Below, piece by piece: positions 54,669 to 63,066 of a stretch of DNA of 64,000 nucleotides. Within the stretch, counting starts at the first letter, position 1. Every line of letters begins with the position of its first letter. The notes beneath the pieces are model-generated. The model saw only the letters and a list, made by a program, of their open reading frames with translations, had not been told where the DNA came from and did no database searches. The position numbers and the translations under genes are program-made. Where the stretch lies: NCBI GenBank assembly GCA_965223435.1, contig CBDCWQ010000019.1, positions 496,001 through 560,000 on the forward strand. Reading direction: 5' to 3'. This DNA comes from CBDCWQ01 sp965223435. GTDB lineage: Bacteria; Myxococcota; Kuafuiibacteriia; Kuafuiibacteriales; Kuafuiibacteriaceae.

Positions 54669-55970
54669 TCACCTCTTGCTGGGATTCCGAGAAAGTTGCG
54701 CCTGGATCGCACTGTCGGGCTTGAGCCACTTGGTCAAAAAATCCGAAAATACACCCTTTCCTATGGTAGACACCGCCTTTGTAACTCCCGGGCCGTGCCA
54801 ACGCTGCCCATCTTGGCCCATGGCCAACGCTTCAGCGAGCGCACGAGAATCGCGATCGATGCGCCCAAACTCCTCCAAGAGCTCCTCACGGGCCGCTTCT
54901 AGGCGTCCGTCCATATCGTCGATCGCAAGAACCTCCTCGAGGTTGGCGGCAATTCTCTCTGGCGTCGAAAGTCCCCGGCCTCCCCGCCCCACAGGCATGG
55001 GAAACGCGATCATGATGAAGTCGAGCCACTCTCGATGAACCGGTGCAAAAACCATCGAAGTCTTCAGACCCAAACAGGCGGAATCATTCAGAAAGGTATG
55101 TTGTACAAACTTGGCAGCGAGATAGGCTGCAGCCACCGACTGGACGTCATCCACACGGATTGGAACCGCCGCCAAGTACAGCTCATGGCCGCTTTGCATA
55201 TAATGGCGCCGCGCCGCGGGAAGTTTCTGGGGCCGTTCGCGGCGCACCCGTTTACCCCCGTTGTAGTTTTGGACAAGAGTCCTAAAACGGTCCGGCTCAA
55301 AGGCCCCAGACACGACCAAAAGGACATTGCCTGGGGTAAAAAACTTCTCCGCGTGCGCCTGGATATCTTGAACACGAATTGCCTCGAGATCCTCCACACG
55401 TGCGTAGGGGCTGTTACCCAATCCGGGTTTTGGAAACGTCGCCCGCGCGAGCCAGGTGGCAAAGTGATATGCATCTCGCTCTCCACGGTCTTGACCTGCT
55501 CTTCTCTTACTTTCGCCCAACCCGCGGGCAGCAAGCTCGGGTGACAAAGTCAGAGCGATCAACCTTTTGGCGAGCCGCTCAAAATCGCCAGGAAGGGATG
55601 TCAAAACAAAGGCACTCTCACGGGCACCGGTTCGCAGCGTAAGCTTGGCGCTGGCCGCGTAAAGTTCTAGAGCAAATCTTTCGTAAGATATCGCGGGGTT
55701 CGCGCCCAAAATAGCGTGCTGGGTGACGTTGGTCAGTCCCCGCAGCTTTTCATCATCAGAACTCCCGACACCAAACTGAACGACAACAGTTGCATCTTGC
55801 GTCTTTCTTGGTGCGAAAACGATATGAGGCGTCGTGCTCGTAGCTTGAATGACCTCGACGTCCTGAGAACCCGCCAGAGCCGTAGACGAAAAGACAAAGC
55901 CAAAACAGGCCCATACGGGCACATGCGGGGGCGGCACGACAGCGTGGAGCCTTGAAAACATAGCGGTCAT
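54669..55970 (-). CDS. Inactive M16 peptidase homologue
   Basis: This encodes 433 residues from ATG 55970, overlapping the upstream stop by ATGA. A signal sequence (VWACFGFVFSSTALAGSQ) is followed by one M16 unit. The zinc motif position reads NVTQH (81-85): first His to Asn and Glu to Gln, so neither metal binding nor catalysis is expected. The rest keeps the fold (FFTPGNVLLVVSGAFEPDRF). It lies upstream of, and 117 bases from, the M16-TPR gene on the same strand. Confidence 0.87.
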   Translation of the reverse strand: MTAMFSRLHAVVPPPHVPVWACFGFVFSSTALAGSQDVEVIQATSTTPHIVFAPRKTQDATVVVQFGVGSSDDEKLRGLTNVTQHAILGANPAISYERFALELYAASAKLTLRTGARESAFVLTSLPGDFERLAKRLIALTLSPELAARGLGESKRRAGQDRGERDAYHFATWLARATFPKPGLGNSPYARVEDLEAIRVQDIQAHAEKFFTPGNVLLVVSGAFEPDRFRTLVQNYNGGKRVRRERPQKLPAARRHYMQSGHELYLAAVPIRVDDVQSVAAAYLAAKFVQHTFLNDSACLGLKTSMVFAPVHREWLDFIMIAFPMPVGRGGRGLSTPERIAANLEEVLAIDDMDGRLEAAREELLEEFGRIDRDSRALAEALAMGQDGQRWHGPGVTKAVSTIGKGVFSDFLTKWLKPDSAIQAQLSRNPSKR

Positions 55971-56752
55971 TCTTTCGCAAGCCGCTCCACGACCTGAGAT
56001 GTAAGTTCTTCCGAAGGTTCTACCGAAACACCGAGGGAATCTTCGTGCACTATAAGACCATTCGCAACCGCTCGCTTCTTTGTGATTCCATACAGCCGTT
56101 CGCTTGTGGGGTCCTTCTTGTCCGCGAGTTCTGTAAGTCGGCCCGCCCACCATTTGAGTGGGCGCCCCCCCACGCCGTACTGTTCGAGCAGCTTGTTGGC
56201 GCGGCGTTTTCTGACCTCAGCAAGGACCACGTGAACCCCGCCGATAATGGAAAGCGCGAGCACCCAACCCAGCGCAAGGCGCTTAACCATCCTGAGTCGT
56301 CGCTCCAGCTTAAAAGCGCGCCGCCGCGCCGCTTCCATTTCGGGGTCTGCGGGGCCCGGAGTTCCGAATCGCCCCTTACTCAAGCCATAAAGTGAGCCCG
56401 GCTCGAGCCAAAGGGATCTGCACTCGGTACAAAGCGCGGTGGGGTATTTGTCGAAGACGAGTTTGTGCATCTCCGCCTGGCACGCGGGGCAGCGCACGTC
56501 GGCAAACTCCGCGCGCCCAATCATGTCTTTGAGTGGCTCGGCAGGCATCCGCACAATCTCAAGAATCAGCATGCGAAACCCCGCCTGGGGCAAAAAGCTG
56601 CCCGTACACCGCTGGCACGCCGTTTCTTCCAGGACGTTGGTCTGATCTACGAGAAAGCCATCCGCTGCACACCGCGGGCACTCGTACGCGAGCTCCAGGC
56701 GCTCATCATTGAGCAACGCTTTGAGGGCGTTGGCGGGAGACTCGTCAATCAC
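55967..56752 (-). CDS. Zinc-ribbon membrane protein, unknown function
   Basis: This encodes 261 residues from GTG 56752. Two zinc-ribbon halves, C25-x2-C28 with CQRC, and CPAC with CTEC (TALCTECRSLWLEPGSLYGL), match the zf-TFIIB type. A basic helix precedes one membrane span (about 161-180, LALGWVLALSIIGGVHVVLA). The C-terminal 80 residues are charged. Its stop overlaps the start of the degenerate M16 gene by ATGA, so it belongs to that operon. The biochemical role is not known. Confidence 0.82.
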   Translation of the reverse strand: MIDESPANALKALLNDERLELAYECPRCAADGFLVDQTNVLEETACQRCTGSFLPQAGFRMLILEIVRMPAEPLKDMIGRAEFADVRCPACQAEMHKLVFDKYPTALCTECRSLWLEPGSLYGLSKGRFGTPGPADPEMEAARRRAFKLERRLRMVKRLALGWVLALSIIGGVHVVLAEVRKRRANKLLEQYGVGGRPLKWWAGRLTELADKKDPTSERLYGITKKRAVANGLIVHEDSLGVSVEPSEELTSQVVERLAKE

Positions 56753-56849
56753 CGATGTTCCCAGCGCAAACTACGCCGAGGCTCGTGCCAAACAGCATTC
56801 GCCCTTCGGCCCTCACCCCAGGTGCGCAACTTCCTATTCTGGTTGTCGG

Positions 56850-58268
56850 TCAACGAAGCACCACCAATTTCGTCTCGGTCATATCTTGCACCGAATATCG
56901 AACACCGCCAACACCTAGGCCTGACACCTTGCGACCGCCAAAGGGCATCCAATCAACCCGAAAGGCGGTGTGGTCATTGATCATCACGGCAGACGCATCC
57001 AGGCCTCGGGCCGCCCTCAGGGCAGTCTCCACACGGGATGTGAATACGGATGCCTGAAAAGCCTGCGGAACCGCATTTGCCCGAGCGATAGCCTCATCCA
57101 GTTTGTCGTAGGGCAACACCACAACCACTGGACCAAAAACCTCCTCTTGGACGATCCGATCCTGATCTTGCGGCTCGTAGGCAACCGTAGGGGCAAAATG
57201 TTGATGACCCACGCGTCCCCCACCGCATAAAAGCGTTGCGCCACCTCCTTTCGCTTCCTCAACCCATTCGGCAACGCGCGCAAGCTCCTCCGCTGTAATG
57301 ATAGGGCCAACGTCGGTGTTTGGATCGCGCGCATCCCCCACCACGAGTTCTTCGGCCTTGGACCCGAGACGTTCGGCGAGTTCACTGGCAATGGTCCGGT
57401 GGGCGAAAATCCGCTGCACGGACACGCAGACCTGACCCGCGTGATAGAATGCCCCCTTTGTCAGGCGAGGAATCGCGTCCTCGAGGTCGGCGTCGGGCTC
57501 GACGATCACGGGTGCGGTACCACCATGCTCCAGAGCCATTCGCGTGCCAGGGGCGACCTTCTTGCGGAGCCCCCATCCCACCTCAGCGCTTCCGATAAAT
57601 GAGACAAACTGGACACGCGGATCAATAGCCACCAGCTCAGCATCCGCCCCACTCATGGGAACGACAAGGGCCGCGGGCTCAGGGAGTCCAGCTTCGATAC
57701 AAAAGGAAACGTACCGGATGGCACTGAGGGGCGTCGTCGAAGCGGGCTTCACCAAAACCGGGCAACCCGCCGCGATGGCTGGAGCAACCTGATGCGCTAT
57801 CAAGTTCAAAGGATGATTAAATGCACTGATGGCCATCACCGTTCCGATAGGCTCCCGCACCGTGAAGCCCCAGCGCCCTGCACCCTTAGAAGAGCCATCC
57901 ATGGGAATGGACTCGCCCGCGAGGCGCGTCGCTTCCTCGGACGCGAGCCGCGTTGTGTGGGCTGCCCGCTCAACCTCAACCCTTGCGTCCTTAAGGGGCT
58001 TTCCGCCCTCGCTGGCAACCAAAAGAGCCAGCGCCTCTGCTTCCGCCCGAATGCGGTCCGCAACACGCCCCAAAATAGAAGCACGCTCGTACGCGGCGAG
58101 GTGGGCAAAACGACCGGAACGGGCACCGTCGACCAGACCGAGGGCAACCAGACCCGACTCCGCACCGGCAAACTCAACCTCCGCCACCGTGGAACCATCG
58201 CTCGGGCAGCGCACCGCGCGCACAGCATTGCCCGCCCCACCGTCGTACTGGAGTCGATGCATGGTCAT
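56850..58268 (-). CDS. NAD(P)+-dependent aldehyde dehydrogenase
   Basis: This 472-residue ALDH-superfamily enzyme has all catalytic residues: Asn151 (ISAFNHPLN), Lys174 (VLVKPAS), Glu247 (ALEHGGTAPVIV) and Cys281 (HAGQVCVSVQR). The C-terminal EEVFGPVVVVLPYD is also present. The sequence style is that of lactaldehyde, non-phosphorylating GAPDH and sulfoacetaldehyde types; the substrate cannot be set. ATG 58268 overlaps the rlmD stop (ATGA). Confidence 0.92.
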   Translation of the reverse strand: MTMHRLQYDGGAGNAVRAVRCPSDGSTVAEVEFAGAESGLVALGLVDGARSGRFAHLAAYERASILGRVADRIRAEAEALALLVASEGGKPLKDARVEVERAAHTTRLASEEATRLAGESIPMDGSSKGAGRWGFTVREPIGTVMAISAFNHPLNLIAHQVAPAIAAGCPVLVKPASTTPLSAIRYVSFCIEAGLPEPAALVVPMSGADAELVAIDPRVQFVSFIGSAEVGWGLRKKVAPGTRMALEHGGTAPVIVEPDADLEDAIPRLTKGAFYHAGQVCVSVQRIFAHRTIASELAERLGSKAEELVVGDARDPNTDVGPIITAEELARVAEWVEEAKGGGATLLCGGGRVGHQHFAPTVAYEPQDQDRIVQEEVFGPVVVVLPYDKLDEAIARANAVPQAFQASVFTSRVETALRAARGLDASAVMINDHTAFRVDWMPFGGRKVSGLGVGGVRYSVQDMTETKLVVLR

Positions 58269-59560
58269 AAGGAAACCACCCTCTGAAAAAGCCCCAAAAC
58301 CTCAGTGTGCGCGGTTTGAGGGTAGAGATCAAAAAACCGAAGCCGCTTCAATACCCATCCCTGCTCCCCAAAACGATGAACATCTCGAGCAAAGGTGGAA
58401 GGTCCACAACTCAAATACACAATAGACTCCAGTGCCAATTCACAGACACCATGCGCGACGGTCTGCGAAAGGCCTTCGCGCGGAGGGTTCACCACAACAT
58501 GAGAGAACTTTTGTCCACGCTCGCGAAAAACCTGTAAAGCATCTTCGGACGAGCAGTTCATGGTGCTCACCGAGGACGGGGGAAGTACTTGCTTTGCCAG
58601 GGCACAGGCATCGGTATTGGATTCCACACTCGTCACAGCGCTCGCTTTTTGAATCAAGACCCGCGTCAGGTTCCCGCTCCCGCTATACAATTCGAGAAAT
58701 GATGAATCCAGCCCCGCCGCCAGCCAGGTGTCTAGCGTCTCGAGGAGGGCCCTGTTCCCGATGGCGTTGCTTTGGCCAAAAACCGAGGGGCTGACACGCT
58801 CACGCCCAAATCGATTTTGATCCGCCAAGCTTTGTGCCCCATCACCTCGATGAAAGGATCGCGTAAGGTTGAACGGCAAAGTCGGCAGATGGGAAGCACT
58901 TTCAAAGGCCTGGGGCAGGCGAAGCAGAGCCTGGTCCCCGACCGCCGCCACCGAGACCTCGTAGATTCCCACCCCAGACCCCCTGCGAAAGCGCGCCGCG
59001 GTTCTTCGCGGGCCCTTCGGAAAGACGAGTTTGCTCGCTGCGCGGCGGAGCCAAGCGAGCGCCTCTTGCACCGGAGGCGACAGGATGGGGCACGTCGTGA
59101 CGTCCACCAAGGCATGGCGTGCCCGTTTGCGGTAACCAACTTCCCCGGCGCGTGACAGACCAAACCGGGCTCGCGTGCGATAGCCGTACGGCGCCCCCGC
59201 CCACGGGGGCTCAAGCTGGACCGACCCCAGATCTTGCCCTCCGATTTTTCCCAACAGCGATTGGACATGGGCCCATTTGGCTTCTGTCTGAGCCGAACTG
59301 CTCAAATGCTGAAGGGCGCAGCCTCCGCAGGCTTCATAGTGGGCGCATTGAGGCGTGACCCGCTCGGCACTCGGCTCGAGGACGTGCAGCAGCTTTGCGC
59401 GCGCAAACGACTTCTTGACCTTGGTGAGCTCGACTTCCGCAAGCTCTTCGGTGGCTGCGCCGCGCACAAACACAACCCCGTACTCCTCGGTTCGGGCAAC
59501 GGCATCACCCTCTTGGGACAACCCGGGTCCCGTGCGGACTACGAGTCGGCGGCGTTGCAT
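58265..59560 (-). CDS. rlmD: TrmA/RlmD-family 23S rRNA (uracil-5)-methyltransferase
   Basis: This encodes 431 residues. An N-terminal TRAM-like barrel is followed by the iron-sulfur cysteines C72, C78 and C81 (CAHYEACGGCALQHL), with the fourth in TTCPIL. The SAM site is LELYSGSGNLTRVL. The catalytic region has NPPREGL, and the methyl-accepting Cys is in YLSCGPSTFARD. The family covers RlmD, RlmC and TrmA; RlmD is the best general name. It overlaps the PilZ gene by 22 bases at its start and the ALDH gene at its end. Confidence 0.9.
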   Translation of the reverse strand: MQRRRLVVRTGPGLSQEGDAVARTEEYGVVFVRGAATEELAEVELTKVKKSFARAKLLHVLEPSAERVTPQCAHYEACGGCALQHLSSSAQTEAKWAHVQSLLGKIGGQDLGSVQLEPPWAGAPYGYRTRARFGLSRAGEVGYRKRARHALVDVTTCPILSPPVQEALAWLRRAASKLVFPKGPRRTAARFRRGSGVGIYEVSVAAVGDQALLRLPQAFESASHLPTLPFNLTRSFHRGDGAQSLADQNRFGRERVSPSVFGQSNAIGNRALLETLDTWLAAGLDSSFLELYSGSGNLTRVLIQKASAVTSVESNTDACALAKQVLPPSSVSTMNCSSEDALQVFRERGQKFSHVVVNPPREGLSQTVAHGVCELALESIVYLSCGPSTFARDVHRFGEQGWVLKRLRFFDLYPQTAHTEVLGLFQRVVSL

Positions 59561-59970
59561 GCCGCAACCAATTTCGAGAGCTGTTCCTCGGTTTGTTCGT
59601 CGTAGTTTACAAACTCGATGCCCATGCCCGGCGGATGATCGCCTTCATCCTTGAGGGAAACCGTCCACTTCACAATCCCATCGAGCGCAAACGGCGCATC
59701 CCCTTCGGGAAGGGTCAACCTCAGGCGAACACGCTCCCCGACGCGCAACGGAAGCGAGGTCCGAACAAAAAGCCCCTTCTTGGAAACGTTCGTGGTGTAG
59801 TCCGTGATAAAACTCCCCACGGTCCGGTAGTCTACCTTCACCTCAACCGTGAAACGCTGCGCTTGTCGGTTGTCGTCAGTCACCTCTCGGAGACTGGCTC
59901 GTGCAAGAGCCAGGCGCAAGTCAGAATGTCGAGTCTTGTGCCCGGCCCCCACGAGGCAGACCGGCACCAA
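59539..59970 (-). CDS. PilZ-domain protein (c-di-GMP binding)
   Basis: This encodes up to 143 residues. The start is uncertain: TTG or GTG near 59970, or GTG 59883, which keeps the whole domain. RQAQR followed by NVSKKG matches the RxxxR and (D/N)xSxxG c-di-GMP motifs. The single-domain form resembles the myxobacterial PilZ subfamily linked to motility and development. It overlaps rlmD, so the two are co-expressed. A target could be the type IV pilus, but nothing local shows this. Confidence 0.88.
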   Translation of the reverse strand: MVPVCLVGAGHKTRHSDLRLALARASLREVTDDNRQAQRFTVEVKVDYRTVGSFITDYTTNVSKKGLFVRTSLPLRVGERVRLRLTLPEGDAPFALDGIVKWTVSLKDEGDHPPGMGIEFVNYDEQTEEQLSKLVAACNAADS

Positions 59971-60094
59971 AGCCCCCCGAGCAAAACCTCAAGCCACAAG
60001 ATAAACCCAATAAAAACAAATCGTTACAGATTGGTTGAGGGAAATAGAGCGAGCCCACATTGACCGAAATCAGGCCGAAGGGTACCTCCACAAC

Positions 60095-60814
60095 ATGGAC
60101 AAGATTCTCGCGACCGCACAAGACGCGGTGTGTGATATCGGGGCCGGAGCGACCATCATGTCGGGCGGCTTCGGCCTATGCGGAAATCCCGAGAACCTCA
60201 TCCAAGCCCTCCTCAAAAGCGGCATCAACGGCCTGACGGTCATCTCTAACAACTGTGGCACCACAAACGAAGGCCTTGGTGTACTGCTCAAGAGCCGCCA
60301 GATCCGAAAGATGATCGCGAGCTACGTGGGGGAGAACAAAGAATTCGAACGCCAATTTCTGCAGGGTGAACTCGAGGTCGAATTGGTCCCCCAAGGAACC
60401 CTCGCCGAGCGGATCAGGGCGGGTGGAGCCGGCATCGGCGGTTTCTTTACGCCTACGGGTGTGGGGACCCCATACGCAGAGGGCAAAGAAACACGAACGA
60501 TCGACGGCCAAACATACGTTCTGGAATCTCCACTCACGGCCGACTTCGCACTGGTACGCGCCTGGAAGGCCGACCGCTGGGGCAACCTCGTTTTTCGGAA
60601 GACGGCGCGAAACTTCTCTCCAATGATGTGTATGGCGGCAAAAGTGACCATTGTAGAGGCCGAGAATATCGTGGAACTGGGCGGCCTCGACCCCGACCAA
60701 ATTCACGTACCTGGCGTATTCGTACAGCGTGTCCTTCAGGGCACCCATTATGAAAAGTGGATCGAACAGCGTACGGTTCGAAAGGCGCTGAGGGGCGGAC
60801 AAGCCCCAAGCTAG
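60095..60814 (+). CDS. scoA: 3-oxoacid CoA-transferase subunit A
   Basis: This 239-residue alpha subunit transfers CoA between succinyl-CoA and acetoacetate or another 3-oxoacid. I chose ATG 60095 (MDKILATAQDAV). It has the CoA-transferase family I fold with IMSGGFGLCGNPENLI, the ISNNCGTTNEGLG segment, GGAGIGGFFTPTGVGT and DFALVRAWKADRWGNLVFR. It is followed after 22 bases by subunit B. It gives the cell a route for ketone-body, acetoacetate or PHB breakdown feeding acetyl-CoA. Confidence 0.94.
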   Translation: MDKILATAQDAVCDIGAGATIMSGGFGLCGNPENLIQALLKSGINGLTVISNNCGTTNEGLGVLLKSRQIRKMIASYVGENKEFERQFLQGELEVELVPQGTLAERIRAGGAGIGGFFTPTGVGTPYAEGKETRTIDGQTYVLESPLTADFALVRAWKADRWGNLVFRKTARNFSPMMCMAAKVTIVEAENIVELGGLDPDQIHVPGVFVQRVLQGTHYEKWIEQRTVRKALRGGQAPS

Positions 60815-60836
60815 ATGTCGAAAGAGGAGCGAAAAC

Positions 60837-61508
60837 ATGGCACTCAAAAGAGAGCAGATTCTTGAGCGGGTGGCGCAGGAATTTTGCGATGGCATGTTCA
60901 TCAATCTTGGCATCGGTATGCCTACACTGGCCGCGAACTACATTCCGCCGAATATCGACGTTGTGCTCCACTCTGAGAACGGAATGCTCGGCGTGGGCGC
61001 CTTCCCCTTTGAGGGAGAAGAAGACGCAGACCTCATCAATGCAGGCAAACAAACCGTCACCGAAGTCGGTGGCACCAGCTTCTTCGACAGCGCAAATTCG
61101 TTTGCCATGGTGCGAGGCGGGCACATTGACATGACCGTGCTCGGCGCGCTCCAGGTGTCCAGTCAGGGCGATCTGGCCAACTGGATGATTCCAGGAAAGA
61201 TGGTCAAAGGCATGGGGGGGGCTATGGACTTGGTGGCCGGCGCCAAAAAAGTGGTGGTGGCCATGGAACACCTCACCAAAAAAGGCGACCCCAAAATCGT
61301 CGAAACGTGCACCCTCCCCCTTACAGGCGTTCGCTGCGTTCATCAAATTGTATCGGATCTGGCGGTGATCGACGTAGCAAACGGCCAGCTTACCCTGAAA
61401 GAACTTGCCCCTGAAGTCAGCGTCGAGGATGTCAGACAAGCGACCCAAGCAGAGCTTACCGTCTCGCCCGACGTGAAAACGATGCGCTTCGGTCCAGTCG
61501 CCTCCTGA
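60837..61508 (+). CDS. scoB: 3-oxoacid CoA-transferase subunit B
   Basis: This 223-residue beta subunit carries the catalytic Glu in HSENGMLGVG (about residue 47), which forms the glutamyl-CoA intermediate. Other features are NLGIGMPTLAANY, SANSFAMVRGGHIDMTVLGA and GAKKVVVAMEHLTKKG. ATG 60837 follows GAAAGAGGAG. Same operon as scoA. Confidence 0.95.
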   Translation: MALKREQILERVAQEFCDGMFINLGIGMPTLAANYIPPNIDVVLHSENGMLGVGAFPFEGEEDADLINAGKQTVTEVGGTSFFDSANSFAMVRGGHIDMTVLGALQVSSQGDLANWMIPGKMVKGMGGAMDLVAGAKKVVVAMEHLTKKGDPKIVETCTLPLTGVRCVHQIVSDLAVIDVANGQLTLKELAPEVSVEDVRQATQAELTVSPDVKTMRFGPVAS

Positions 61509-61530
61509 ACGAACAGCGGCCGGGGACTGT

Positions 61531-62190
61531 CTAGGATGGAGGCCTCGCCATCAACAGGCGGTTCTTCGGTGTAATCTCAGCAGGGATATGCTGCGTCCGT
61601 ATGTGAAAGCCAGCCTCTTTGAGGCGTCCGGCCCGGGCCACATCGACCGCCAGCGGCCCCCCAAGCCAGGGTGTGAAACCACCGTCATCGCTCTTTCCCA
61701 GCGCGTGACAACATGGAAGAACCGCCACCGGAGCCTTGCACAAAATGGCCTTGTCGAGGACCTCGTCGGTGAGTGCGCCACAACCGTGTACACAAACAAG
61801 CAAATCCGAGCTCGAACACGTGAAATCCGCAATCGAGCCTTCATGATAGATGACCCGGTCTCGAAGGCGCGGCCACGTTTCACAAAGGACACCCGACAAA
61901 TGAAGCGCGTTTTTGGGTATCCTCCGGTCGACGGCAAAAGCCGATGGGCTGGTATCATCGAGCAGAAGCAGCATATGGGCCAAAAGCCCATGCCCGGACG
62001 CCAAATCCACCACGCGACCACCGCGGAACCGCCGACGGACCCGCTTGGCAACCTCCCATGACTCGTAAAGTTCCTTTCGAGGCAAACAGGACGCCCGGCA
62101 CACCGCGCGGGCAACACGATCAAACAACGTCGTCCCGGCGTAGTGATCCATAGACCGTTCGGTCAGTCGATTCCGAGAGCCCAGATACAT
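61531..62190 (-). CDS. SAM-dependent methyltransferase, unknown substrate
   Basis: This encodes 219 residues (206 if starting at ATG 62151, MDHYAGTTLF). The SAM motif is VVDLASGHGLLAHMLLL, with an acidic AVDRR at motif II and LLVCVHGCGALTDEVLDKAI. AVLPCCH matches a group of RNA- or protein-type methyltransferases with a CC pair. It ends KNRLLMARPPS. It lies convergent with scoB. Confidence 0.83.
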   Translation of the reverse strand: MYLGSRNRLTERSMDHYAGTTLFDRVARAVCRASCLPRKELYESWEVAKRVRRRFRGGRVVDLASGHGLLAHMLLLLDDTSPSAFAVDRRIPKNALHLSGVLCETWPRLRDRVIYHEGSIADFTCSSSDLLVCVHGCGALTDEVLDKAILCKAPVAVLPCCHALGKSDDGGFTPWLGGPLAVDVARAGRLKEAGFHIRTQHIPAEITPKNRLLMARPPS

Positions 62191-62247
62191 CGCGGCTCAG
62201 GGCAGCAGACGACTTAGCCTCCGTCAAGCGCTGTTTCAACCTGCGGC

Positions 62248-62718
62248 TCAGCGTTGTTCGGGATGGGAGCCATCCTCCGCCCGAGGTCGAAGCCGACGTG
62301 CCCTCATTTCCATCAAGCGCCGCACCGTCTTCCGATTCTGGGCAGAGTTGGGATCGGCCACGGATGGTTTGCGCATGGAAGCATAGTGATCCCAAAAATA
62401 CGGCTTCGAAGCATAACCAGCCTCCCGGTAACTGGTGTCCTCGGGCTCGGGGATCGGTTCAAATTCGGGCGGCGCTTGGTTCTCCAAAGGCGTCTTGGGC
62501 CCAGTTGCCCGTTCCGCTGGCCGCGCCCGAGGGGTTTTGTCCACCCCTGACACCGCGCCCGCATCAGGGCTCTCGGGAACAGGCGTGTCCACACCAGCAC
62601 CCGGGGAGGGAACCGGAACCCGGGGATCCACGCGGTCGGTCACAATATACAGCGCCACGATGAGCAGGAAACCGCCCGCAAGCATCGGCGGCAGGAATGC
62701 ACGAATATGTTTTGTCAT
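62248..62718 (-). CDS. Small single-span membrane protein, unknown function
   Basis: This encodes 156 residues from ATG 62718 behind AGGGTGA; the open frame upstream is not coding-like. One N-terminal membrane helix (FLPPMLAGGFLLIVALYIVT) is followed by a Pro-rich, low-complexity linker. A basic C-terminus contains DHYASMRKPSVADPNSAQ and RRLMEMRARRLRPRAEDG. The topology suggests a periplasmic tail. No family recognised. Confidence 0.7.
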   Translation of the reverse strand: MTKHIRAFLPPMLAGGFLLIVALYIVTDRVDPRVPVPSPGAGVDTPVPESPDAGAVSGVDKTPRARPAERATGPKTPLENQAPPEFEPIPEPEDTSYREAGYASKPYFWDHYASMRKPSVADPNSAQNRKTVRRLMEMRARRLRPRAEDGSHPEQR

Positions 62719-63066
62719 GGTTTTCACCCTAATGAATCGCTTTCTGAAAAATAGCCCAGCCCAAAGTGAGAGCAGATCTCGTACCAACCGAACATTCCAG
62801 CGTCTGACCCGTGATTGTATGCCCTTAGCCAATTCGGGAATTTCCGGAGTGGGCTCTAACCAGACACATGTTGTCATGTATTGCAGACACTGCTGGAGCC
62901 CACACCCGCAGGTGACCTCCTGCGCTCCGCGTTTGGCCTGCCGATTTCTTCACCCCATGGCGCGATATCGCCGGGGTTTTTACGAAATGGTCATCGGTGC
63001 CGAGACCGCCCACAAAGCAGCGTGGAATGGCCCCTTGTTCAGGTTGGCCACCGGCGGCGCGAGGCT
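62719..63066. other. Intergenic stretch with no gene seen
   Basis: There are 348 bases between the exported hydrolase stop and the small membrane protein start. Frames on both strands are open but compositionally poor. No terminator, repeat or promoter was recognised. Confidence 0.5.
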
